Below, one piece after another: positions 57,134-64,000 of a stretch of 64,000 nt of DNA. Position 1 is the stretch's first letter. Each line of letters opens with the position of its first letter. Made by a program: the position numbers and the translations under genes. Source of the DNA: Methanoculleus sp. UBA430 (lineage in GTDB: Archaea > Halobacteriota > Methanomicrobia > Methanomicrobiales > Methanoculleaceae); contig NZ_DAXW01000012.1 in the NCBI RefSeq assembly GCF_002506585.1, forward strand, positions 1 to 64,000, written 5' to 3'. The notes under the pieces are model-generated. The model saw only the letters and a program-made list of their open reading frames with translations. It was not told the DNA's origin and searched no databases.

Positions 57134-57979
57134 CTACCGGAAACCGCCCGCCTCCCGCCGCTTGAGCGAGAGCCGTTCTGCCAGCCATGCGATACGGTCG
57201 CGACGTGCCTCTTCATCCAGGTAGTGCCCCGCGTCGTACCACGCGATCGACTTCGGATCGCTCGCCCGCTCGAAGAACTCCCGGGACTGCTCCTCCGTGA
57301 AGACCTCGTCGCGAAGAGCGGACTGGAAGAGGAGCGCGGCGGGGGCGGCCCGGCCGACCCATACCGCCGGGTCGACCTCCGCGAGCGTCCGGCGGTAGTC
57401 GTCGAGCCGCTCGCCCTGCAGGTCGGGCAGGTTCACGGCGGCGACGTCGGCAAACCTCCCGGTGCCCGCCATCAGGACCGCGGCCGAGAGCCGTCGATCA
57501 ACGCCGGCGAGCACCCCTCCGACGAGCGCCCCGAAACTGTGGCCGACGAACCCGATCCGGAGCGGCTCGACGTCCGGCCGCGCAAGAAGGAGGTCGACTC
57601 CCCGGCGAAGGTCAATCACCGTCCGGATATGCTCGCGCACCGCTTCCCCGGGGTCCGTAACCGCCCGGCCCCAGGCCGCTACCCCGTCATCGGCCCAGGG
57701 GGCATCGACCAGGAGGGAGACCGCACCCATCCCGGCAAGAGTCACGGCCTCGGCGAGGAACGTGGCCCGGCTCCCGGGCCCCGGGTGGAGGAAGAGGATG
57801 CCGGCGTGGTGCGACTGATCGGGGGTCGGGGCCACCAGATAGGCCCGGACCCAGCGGTCCGGAGCGGCCTGATACGTCAGGTCGCGGATCGTCACATCGA
57901 TGCCGGTCGCCCTGGCGCCGGGCGGTTCCCCTGCGTCGTAGTCGAAGAGCGAGCGGGCGTTCTCAACGGGTCTTCCCAT
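57134..57979 (-). CDS. alpha/beta hydrolase (dienelactone hydrolase-like)
   Basis: A 281-residue hydrolase. The oxyanion region is ILFLHPGPGSRATF, the nucleophile elbow is FVGHSFGALVGG with Ser, the acid is probably in LRDEVFTEEQ, and the His is in WYDAGHYLDE. The fold matches dienelactone hydrolase/acetyl-xylan esterase-like enzymes. Substrate unknown. It is divergent from the RuBisCO gene across about 130 bases that hold a GAATTTATC TATA-like element. Confidence 0.82.
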   Translation of the reverse strand: MGRPVENARSLFDYDAGEPPGARATGIDVTIRDLTYQAAPDRWVRAYLVAPTPDQSHHAGILFLHPGPGSRATFLAEAVTLAGMGAVSLLVDAPWADDGVAAWGRAVTDPGEAVREHIRTVIDLRRGVDLLLARPDVEPLRIGFVGHSFGALVGGVLAGVDRRLSAAVLMAGTGRFADVAAVNLPDLQGERLDDYRRTLAEVDPAVWVGRAAPAALLFQSALRDEVFTEEQSREFFERASDPKSIAWYDAGHYLDEEARRDRIAWLAERLSLKRREAGGFR

Positions 57980-58109
57980 GATGCACCTTTTGGACCCGCC
58001 GGCTGATAAATTCGGCGCCCGCAGGGAGCAAGCGGCTACAGGCCTCTCTGCCCTGCTCCGAATGGAAGGTTTTTCTACCCTGGCACCCCTTCCTTCAAGA
58101 GGTGATTCT

Positions 58110-59402
58110 ATGGCGATTGATTGGTATGAAGAGTTTGTTGACGTAACCCATACCCCCGGCCCGGACGAGCTGGTAGCCCTCTACTACTTCGAGCCGGCGG
58201 AGGGGATCAGCAGGGAGGAGGCGGTGGGGAGGATCGCGTCCGAGAGTTCGACCGGGACCTGGACCACGCTCTTTACCATGCCGCCCCGGATGCGCGACCT
58301 CCAGGCGAAGGCGTTCGAGATCGAGGGAAATTATGTGAAGATCGCCTATCCCCTTGCCCTCTGGGAGGAGGGGAACGCTGCCCAGCTCTTGAGCGGCATC
58401 GCCGGGAACATCTTCGGCATGAAGGCGCTCAACAATCTCCGGCTGATCGATGCCTCGCTCCCGGCCGACTACCTCCGGCACTTCAAGGGGCCGCACTTCG
58501 GCATCGAGGGGGTCCGGGAGATGATGAAGGTCCGCGGCAGGCCGCTCACGGGTGCGGTGCCGAAGCCGAAGGTGGGGTTCACGGCCGAGGAACACGCCGC
58601 GGTCGGCTACGAGACCTGGATGGGCGGGTTCGACTTTGTCAAAGACGACGAGAATTTGACCTCCCACTCGTTCAACCGGTTCGAGGACCGTGTCCGGGCG
58701 ATGACGAAGATGCGGGATAAGGCCGAGCAGGAGACCGGCGACGTGAAGTCCGCGTTCATCAACATCACGGCCGATACCGGGACGATGGAGAAGCGGGCGA
58801 AGATGCTCGCGGACTCCGGCTGGAACTACGCGATGATCGACGTCGTGGTTGCCGGGACCGCCGCCGTCGCGACCCTCCGGGACTACTGCTCCGACCTCGG
58901 GCTCGCCATCCACGCCCACCGGGCGATGCACGCGGCATTCGACCGGGACGAGAAACACGGGATCACGATGCAGTTCCTGGCGAAGATGATGCGCCTTGTC
59001 GGTGTTGCGCAGATCCACACCGGGACAGCGGTCGGGAAATTGGTCGGCACGCGGGCGGAGGCCACCCTGCTTGCGGATATGCTCCGGGAGCAGCGCACGT
59101 TCGCCGTTGACCACATGGCCCTCGACCAGGACTGGGGCAGCATCAAGAGCGCGTTCCCGGTCTCGTCGGGCGGGCTCCACCCCGGCCTCGTGCCGGACAT
59201 CCTCGATATCTACGGCACGGAACTCGTCCTCCTGGTCAGCGGCGGCATCCACGGCCACCCGAAGGGGACGCGGGCGGGCGCAGAGGCCACGATGCAGGCG
59301 ATCGAGGCCTGGAAGGACGGGGAAACTCTCGACGAGAAGGCGAAGAAGGCCCCGGCACTCAGGGGTGCGCTTGAGAAGTGGGGCTACTATAAGCCCAAAT
59401 AA
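58110..59402 (+). CDS. rbcL: form III ribulose-1,5-bisphosphate carboxylase (RuBisCO)
   Basis: A 430-residue archaeal RuBisCO. The Lys that is carbamylated is in DFVKDDEN (Lys178), the substrate Lys in PKPKVGF, and His in IHAHRAMHAA and loop regions such as HTGTAVGKL; later SGGLHPGLVPDIL and VLLVSGGIHGHPKGT complete the barrel. In methanogens form III enzymes act in AMP salvage or, with phosphoribulokinase, a reductive hexulose-phosphate pathway. The start at 58110 has AGAGGTGA just upstream; a longer frame opens at 57978 but lacks motif support. Confidence 0.92.
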   Translation: MAIDWYEEFVDVTHTPGPDELVALYYFEPAEGISREEAVGRIASESSTGTWTTLFTMPPRMRDLQAKAFEIEGNYVKIAYPLALWEEGNAAQLLSGIAGNIFGMKALNNLRLIDASLPADYLRHFKGPHFGIEGVREMMKVRGRPLTGAVPKPKVGFTAEEHAAVGYETWMGGFDFVKDDENLTSHSFNRFEDRVRAMTKMRDKAEQETGDVKSAFINITADTGTMEKRAKMLADSGWNYAMIDVVVAGTAAVATLRDYCSDLGLAIHAHRAMHAAFDRDEKHGITMQFLAKMMRLVGVAQIHTGTAVGKLVGTRAEATLLADMLREQRTFAVDHMALDQDWGSIKSAFPVSSGGLHPGLVPDILDIYGTELVLLVSGGIHGHPKGTRAGAEATMQAIEAWKDGETLDEKAKKAPALRGALEKWGYYKPK

Positions 59403-60077
59403 TCACTCTTTTCGTATCGACTCTGCGAGTCTCACGAGCCCTTCCCGGAACTCGTCGATGTAGCCCTGCATCGAGAGGCTGCCTTCGGGGAACGGGCAGT
59501 CGATATCGTAGAGCCGCTCGATCATCGGGTCGGAGGGGAGCAGGTCGACGGCGATCCCCGTCTCTTCCGAGGCCTCCGCCATCGCCTTGCGGAACGGCCC
59601 GATGCAGTAGGCGAGCCGGTGCCGGTAGGTCTCCCGGGTCTTCTTGAGGTACCCCTTCAGGCGGTAGACCTCGATCCGGTGGAAATCCCGCCGGATCCGC
59701 TCGTCCATGGTCTTGCCGAGCATGTAATGGTAGTTCTTGTAGGGGTACATCAACTCGAGCTCCGCGGGGACCGTCCCGCAGGTGCCGAAGATGACGATGT
59801 GGTACTCCTCCGGGGCGAGGACGCCGTCGATGAGCCGCCGGAAGAGTTTATGGCTCGGGCTCTGGCTGTAGGGTTTCCGGACGGAGCAGGGGAGGAAGAG
59901 GCCGATCTCCTTTGGCGCAACCACGTACTCGTCGATGATGAACCGGTAGGCGTCTTCAAACTCCTCCCGGTAGAACGGGGGGTCGAAGATCTCGATAGGG
60001 TTCCCGTGCCGGTCCCGGACGATTTCGACGACCCGCCGGGGGGCAGCCGCACCTCGCACTATCCGGTCCTCCTGCAC
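59403..60077 (-). CDS. DUF5591-domain protein (archaeosine-synthase related)
   Basis: A 224-residue protein containing LFLPCSVRKPYSQSPSHKLF, the PCSxxKPYS signature of the DUF5591 domain found in archaeosine synthase ArcS. It lacks the transglycosylase catalytic domain and PUA domain of full ArcS, so it is a stand-alone version. The Cys may form a covalent intermediate as in ArcS. It is convergent with RuBisCO with no spacing after the stop. Confidence 0.75.
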   Translation of the reverse strand: MQEDRIVRGAAAPRRVVEIVRDRHGNPIEIFDPPFYREEFEDAYRFIIDEYVVAPKEIGLFLPCSVRKPYSQSPSHKLFRRLIDGVLAPEEYHIVIFGTCGTVPAELELMYPYKNYHYMLGKTMDERIRRDFHRIEVYRLKGYLKKTRETYRHRLAYCIGPFRKAMAEASEETGIAVDLLPSDPMIERLYDIDCPFPEGSLSMQGYIDEFREGLVRLAESIRKE

Positions 60078-60438
60078 GGAGATGCGTTCCTCATCAAGTC
60101 TCTACCGTTGGACCGGAAAGAGCAAAAATCTGACCCCGTCCTGACGCTTCACCCGCGGGATATCGGGGAGCCGGAGGAGCGCCCGGATGCCGAAAAGAGG
60201 CGCACCGGCTAAGACGACCCTTGATGCCCTGGCGGTTCACCGGGCTTCTCTGGCCCGGGTGCGGAGCAGCCGCTTCATCCCGTGCGGTCGGGGGCCGCAC
60301 TGCCGGACCCCTGCGGGCAAAAACAGAATGTATAAATAGTATCATCCCATATACTCTGTATTGTTCGTACATACACGGACGATATGGCAACCGGCCCCGG
60401 GCCGGGAAGTTGCAGAACAAAAAAAAGGAGAATCAACC
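60078..60438. other. intergenic region upstream of the rubrerythrin-like gene
   Basis: No gene recognised. TATAAATAG at 60331-60339 is a clear TATA box for the rightward gene, followed by an 80-base leader with AAAGGAG shortly before the start. Confidence 0.45.
60331..60339 (+). promoter_or_regulatory. TATA box of the rubrerythrin-like gene
   Basis: TATAAATAG is about 105 bases upstream of ATG 60439, so transcription starts near 60360 and leaves a leader of roughly 80 bases that includes an AAAGGAG ribosome-binding site. Confidence 0.6.
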
Positions 60439-60894
60439 ATGAATACCAAAGACTTCCAGAAGATCATCACCAACGCTATCGACAGCGAAGTAGAGTCGTA
60501 TACCTTCTACAAGTCGGTCTCCGAGAGAGTCGGCGACACAAGCCTCAAGACTCTCTTCCTCGACCTTGCCGAGGAGGAAAAAGGCCACCGGGAGTACCTG
60601 CAGGGCATTCTGCTCCGTGGTGCGGACGAGATGCGCTTCGTAGCGGCCCGTGACTACAAGGTCACCGACGCCATCGACGAGCCCGCGCTCTCGGTCGACA
60701 TGAAGCCGCTCGACGGCCTGCTTCTCGCCGTCAAGAAGGAACTTCAGGCTGCACAGATGTATACCCAGCTTGCCGCCGCCTCTGCGGATGCAGGACAGAA
60801 GATGGTCTTTGAGCAGCTCGCGAACATGGAGAAGGGGCACAAGGCCCGGCTCGAGGATCTCTACACGAACATGGCGTATCCCGAGGCGTGGTAA
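60439..60894 (+). CDS. ferritin-like diiron protein (rubrerythrin family)
   Basis: A 151-residue four-helix protein with the diiron carboxylate motifs: DSEVESYTFYKSVSERV, LAEEEKGHREYLQGIL, VKKELQAAQMYTQLAAA and MEKGHKARLEDLYTNM give paired Glu and ExxH sites. There is no rubredoxin-like C-terminal domain, so it is a short form. It probably detoxifies peroxide in this anaerobe. The frame opens earlier, but AAAGGAG precedes ATG 60439. Confidence 0.87.
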   Translation: MNTKDFQKIITNAIDSEVESYTFYKSVSERVGDTSLKTLFLDLAEEEKGHREYLQGILLRGADEMRFVAARDYKVTDAIDEPALSVDMKPLDGLLLAVKKELQAAQMYTQLAAASADAGQKMVFEQLANMEKGHKARLEDLYTNMAYPEAW

Positions 60895-61036
60895 CCCCCG
60901 CCTCAAACCCTTTCCTCACCTCGCTCTTGTGCCGGCTCACCCGTTTTGCGTGCTCCCCGACGACGTTCTCTTTCTGCCGGCGCCGCCGCCGGACCGTCCC
61001 GGCGGCACCCGTTCACCCGGGACGATGCGGCGAACA

Positions 61037-61045
61037 CTATATATG
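61037..61045 (+). promoter_or_regulatory. TATA box of the pgk-pfkA operon
   Basis: CTATATATG lies about 135 bases upstream of the pgk start at 61178, predicting a leader of about 110 bases. Confidence 0.45.
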
Positions 61046-61177
61046 TCCATGAACGCATGCAGTGCAGAACCGTAAATCTGCGGGGAACGGCAGGGACCGG
61101 GAAGCCGGACGGCGGTGCAGCCGCTTATCTACCCGGACCTGCCCGGTCCATCTCCGCTGCTCCGGGGGTATGCCGGT

Positions 61178-62389
61178 ATGCAGAACGTGATACTACGACA
61201 GAAGAAGACCATCCGGGATGTCGACGTGCGGGGGAGGCGGGTGCTCGTCCGCGCCGATTTCAACGTGCCGCTCGACGAAGACGGCACCATCGCCGACGAC
61301 ACCCGCATCCGGGCCAGCCTGCCGACGATACGCTACCTCTGCGAGCAAAACGCGCGGGTCATCCTCTGCTCCCACCTGGACCGGCCGAAGGGAGTGGTCG
61401 AGGAGCGGTTACGCCTCGCCCTCGTGGCGAACCGGCTCTCCGTCCTCCTCGACCGGCCGGTCGTCGCGCTCCGGGACTGCATCGGCCCCGAGGTGGAGAG
61501 CGCGGTCGCGGGGATGAGCGGCGGGGATATCGTCCTCCTCGAGAACCTCCGGTTCCACCCGGAGGAGCGAGCGGACGACCTGGCCTTTGCGAAGCACCTC
61601 GCCGGCCTCGCGGAGGTCTACGTCAACGACGCCTTCGGGGCCTCCCACCGGGCTCATGCCTCGGTCGTGGGCGTCCCGGAACACCTGCCGGCGGTGGCCG
61701 GGCTCCTGCTCGAAAAAGAGGTGAAGACCTTCAGGCGCATCCTGGAAGACCCCGAGAGACCGTTTGCCGCCGTCATCGGCGGGGCCAAGGTGAGCGACAA
61801 GTTAGAAGTCCTCGAGAACATCATCTCCCGGGTGGATCTTCTCCTCATCGGGGGAGGCATGGCGGCCACGTTCCTTGCAAGCCGGGGCTACGGGACCGGC
61901 ATATCGCACGTCGAGACCGACCGCCTGGACGCCGTCAGGGCGATCTCCGCACAAGCGACAGAACTCGGTCTCCGCCTCCTCCTGCCCCGGGACATCGTCG
62001 TCGCGGAGAGGCTGGAGGCGGGTTCGCCGACCCGGGTTGTACCTGCAACAGAGATCCCGGACGGCTGGCTCATCGCCGATATCGGACCCGGGGCGGCCGA
62101 CGAGTTCAGCCACGAACTGAGCAGATGCCGGACTGTCGTCTGGAACGGGCCGATGGGGGTCTTCGAGGTCCCGGCGTTTGCGGAGGGGACGCGCCGGATT
62201 GCCGCGACCCTCGCCAATCTCCGCGGCACCACGGTTGTCGGCGGCGGATCGACCGCGGATGCGGTGGTGCGGTTCGGGCTTGATGACCGGTTGACCCACG
62301 TCTCGACGGGCGGCGGGGCCGCGCTCACGATGCTTGCAGGGAGACCGCTTCCCGGCGTCACGGCGCTCGACGATGCGGAGGAGCCGTGA
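61178..62389 (+). CDS. pgk: phosphoglycerate kinase
   Basis: A 403-residue PGK: RVLVRADFNVPLDEDG (substrate loop), HLDRPKGVVEERLRL, then GGAKVSDKLEVLENIISRVD for nucleotide contact and VVGGGSTADAVVRFGL for the Gly-rich loop. It makes 1,3-bisphosphoglycerate/ATP interconversion in glycolysis and gluconeogenesis. The start at 61178 is the last plausible ATG before conserved sequence; an earlier ATG at 61115 is possible. It overlaps pfkA by four bases (GTGA). Confidence 0.92.
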   Translation: MQNVILRQKKTIRDVDVRGRRVLVRADFNVPLDEDGTIADDTRIRASLPTIRYLCEQNARVILCSHLDRPKGVVEERLRLALVANRLSVLLDRPVVALRDCIGPEVESAVAGMSGGDIVLLENLRFHPEERADDLAFAKHLAGLAEVYVNDAFGASHRAHASVVGVPEHLPAVAGLLLEKEVKTFRRILEDPERPFAAVIGGAKVSDKLEVLENIISRVDLLLIGGGMAATFLASRGYGTGISHVETDRLDAVRAISAQATELGLRLLLPRDIVVAERLEAGSPTRVVPATEIPDGWLIADIGPGAADEFSHELSRCRTVVWNGPMGVFEVPAFAEGTRRIAATLANLRGTTVVGGGSTADAVVRFGLDDRLTHVSTGGGAALTMLAGRPLPGVTALDDAEEP

Positions 62390-63357
62390 AACGGATCGGC
62401 ATCCTGACGAGCGGCGGCGACGCCCCGGGGATGAACGCCTGCATCCGGGCGGCGGTGCGCACCGCGCTCGCCCACGACCTCGTCATTGTCGGGATACGCC
62501 GGGGGTATACCGGGCTCATCGCCGGCGATACGGTGCCGCTCGACCGGAAGGCGATCCGAAACACCATCCACCTGGGCGGCACGATCCTCGAGACCTCCCG
62601 GAACAAGGACTTTTACACCCGGGAAGGACGGCTCAGGGCGGCGGCGGCGATCGAGCGGATGGGGCTTGACGGCGTCATCCTGATTGGGGGTGAGGGGACG
62701 TTCCATGGCGCAACCCTGCTCGCCGCCGATACGGATACGGCGGCGCTCGTGGGGGTGCCGGGGAGCATCGACAACGACGTCTACGGGACCGACTACTGCA
62801 TCGGGTTCGATACCGCGGCGAACTGTGCCGTCCAGGCGATCGACCGCATCCGCGACACGGCCCGGTCTCACGAGCGTCTCTTCTTCATCGAGGTGATGGG
62901 GCGGACGGCCGGGTTCCTCGCGCTCGAGAGCGGTATCGCCGGCGGCGCCGAAGAACTGGTCATCCCGGAAGAAGAGGTCTCGATCGACCGGATAAGCGAT
63001 CGCATACGTGAGGGGTTCATCGTCGGGAAGAAGAGCGCGATCGTGGTGGTGGCGGAGGGAGAGGCGCCGGGCATCTCCTTTCGGATTGCACGGGAGGTCG
63101 GGGAACGCCTTGCCTTCGACTCCCGCGTCGTCGTTCTCGGCCACCTCCAGCGGGGCGGGCCGCCGACGATGCGCGACCGGGTGCTCGGGAGCCTTCTCGG
63201 TGTCGCCGCCATCGAGGCGCTGCTCGAGGGCCGGAGCGGGTGCATGGTGGGAGAGAGAGGCGGCGACCTGACGTGCACCCCGCTTGAAGATACCTGGCAG
63301 AAGAAGAAACCCCTTGACGAGGACTTAGTGCGGATCTTTTCGTTCCTCTCGGAATAG
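62386..63357 (+). CDS. pfkA: ATP-type 6-phosphofructokinase (PfkA, bacterial family)
   Basis: A 323-residue PFK with the bacterial family motifs: GGDAPGMN (10-17), GGEGT (101-105), VPGSIDND (124-131) with catalytic Asp129, and MGRTAG (171-176), then LGHLQRGGPPT. Gly104 and the PG before SIDND fit ATP rather than pyrophosphate as donor. Glu103 replaces the common Asp. Archaea mostly use ADP-dependent PFK, so this is likely a bacterial acquisition. It starts with GTG overlapping the pgk stop codon and so should be translated together with pgk. Confidence 0.9.
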   Translation: MKRIGILTSGGDAPGMNACIRAAVRTALAHDLVIVGIRRGYTGLIAGDTVPLDRKAIRNTIHLGGTILETSRNKDFYTREGRLRAAAAIERMGLDGVILIGGEGTFHGATLLAADTDTAALVGVPGSIDNDVYGTDYCIGFDTAANCAVQAIDRIRDTARSHERLFFIEVMGRTAGFLALESGIAGGAEELVIPEEEVSIDRISDRIREGFIVGKKSAIVVVAEGEAPGISFRIAREVGERLAFDSRVVVLGHLQRGGPPTMRDRVLGSLLGVAAIEALLEGRSGCMVGERGGDLTCTPLEDTWQKKKPLDEDLVRIFSFLSE

Positions 63358-63496
63358 GCGGGGTGCCCGGGCCGGAAGGTCCCTCGCCCTATGGGAACAC
63401 CGCCCGGACCCCACCAAAAATGGGCAGGACGTTGAAAACTACCCGGGTGAATGATGCGGATGTATTTGCGAACGTTTCGCTGCTCTGTGGATCCCC
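63358..63496. other. convergent intergenic spacer
   Basis: About 140 bases between pfkA and the leftward dehydrogenase gene; no clear hairpin or gene was seen. Confidence 0.4.
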
Positions 63497-64000
63497 TTAT
63501 TTGTCCATGACGGCAACCAGTCTGCCTCTTACGCCGCCTGCTTTGAGTTTTTCCAGGCCCGCAGGGATATCATCGAACCCGATCTCGGTGACGTCCGGCT
63601 TGAGGTTGCCCGATGCCATCATCGTGTAGACGCTGGCGATATCGTCGACGTTGCCGCCCTGGCTGCCGAGTATGGTAACCTCTTTCGTGATCAGGGGCAT
63701 CGTGTTGAGGGTGGTCTCCAGTTTTGCCATGCCGACCAGGACCACGCGGCCGTTGACGCCGACTGCCTCGAGGGCGTCCGCAGTTGTCTTACCGGCCCCG
63801 GCAAAGTCGACGATGACGTCCAGGTCGACGTGCTCGGCGACCTCGCTGATCGTTGAGTATGCGGCCTTGCATCCGAGTTTCATGGCCTCTTCCCGTGCGA
63901 CGGGGTTCCGGGAAGCCGCGTATACGTTGGCGCCCTTGAGGACGGCAACCCGGGTGCCGATCTGGCCCAGGCCACCGATGCCGATGATCCCCATGTTGAT
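63497..64000 (-). CDS. zinc-type alcohol dehydrogenase, C-terminal part (5' end outside window)
   Basis: The frame is open to the window edge, so at least the catalytic N-terminal domain is missing. The visible part starts with the Rossmann motif GIIGIGGLGQIGTRVAVLKG and continues with VIVDFAGAGKTTADALEAVG and GRVVLVGMAKLE, then ILGSQGGNVDDIASVYTM and the end VRGRLVAVMDK. It is an MDR-superfamily alcohol dehydrogenase. The Zn ligands cannot be checked because they lie beyond 64000. Confidence 0.85.
   Translation of the reverse strand: MNMGIIGIGGLGQIGTRVAVLKGANVYAASRNPVAREEAMKLGCKAAYSTISEVAEHVDLDVIVDFAGAGKTTADALEAVGVNGRVVLVGMAKLETTLNTMPLITKEVTILGSQGGNVDDIASVYTMMASGNLKPDVTEIGFDDIPAGLEKLKAGGVRGRLVAVMDK

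Noticed and set aside
57978..58109. N-terminal extension of RuBisCO
   Set aside because: It would add 44 residues not expected in form III enzymes and would overlap the promoter region; ATG 58110 has a strong SD.
1..64000. tRNA, rRNA or CRISPR array
   Set aside because: No cloverleaf with a GGTTCRAATCC-type arm was seen in the spacers, no rRNA-like sequence, and no regularly spaced repeat of 25-40 bases. Programs such as tRNAscan-SE would be decisive.

Overview
The window reads as chromosomal DNA of a GC-rich methanogenic archaeon, most likely Methanomicrobiales and close to Methanoculleus. Support comes from archaeal TATA promoters with very short or absent leaders, a DUF2115 protein, the YcaO/TfuA pair that makes thioglycine in methyl-coenzyme M reductase, a form III RuBisCO, type IV pilins with the archaeal class III signal, PGF-type surface proteins and MASE3-type sensor kinases. 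No rRNA, tRNA, CRISPR array or transposase gene was found.

Layout. 1-7195: end of a surface protein, then a redox block on the minus strand (CxxC protein, cupin, NapH-like polyferredoxin, cupin, DUF2115, a CooS-type carbon monoxide dehydrogenase homologue, DUF488) with a TrmB-family regulator facing it, then a cupredoxin lipoprotein. 8062-22297: a multi-PAS sensor without an ATPase domain, a sugar-dehydrogenase/cupredoxin fusion, a truncated lipoprotein, and two giant tandem Ig-repeat surface proteins that share promoter and leader sequence. 22298-40235: an accessory island with RelE-type, MNT/HEPN and HicBA toxin-antitoxin loci (intact and broken), a DUF3800 protein, an AlbA_2 (Schlafen-like) protein, a SIR2-domain protein, two type IV pilins, and five copies of the 3' end of a polytopic membrane protein gene of which only one is full length. 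40653-52441: two sensor kinases, secreted and lipoproteins, an ABC transporter with a NEW3-domain partner, and an acyltransferase-like gene. 52751-64000: moaD-moaE-ycaO-tfuA, an ArsR-type regulator with a membrane partner, a hydrolase, RuBisCO, a DUF5591 protein, a rubrerythrin-like protein, pgk-pfkA, and the end of an alcohol dehydrogenase gene.

The most interesting signals are: (1) a family of small intergenic elements built as hairpin, GGAGCnnGAG linker, hairpin, two copies of which interrupt recognisable coding sequences (a decayed membrane-protein copy at 24337-24427 and a hicA gene near 37797-37875); (2) the five same-strand 3'-end copies of one membrane-protein gene between 23.2 and 32.7 kb; (3) a CooS homologue in which the CCTGNE C-cluster motif is replaced, with cupins and a membrane polyferredoxin close by; and (4) a conserved structured-leader candidate upstream of both giant surface proteins. 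All functions are inferred from the sequence alone, and no database search was run.
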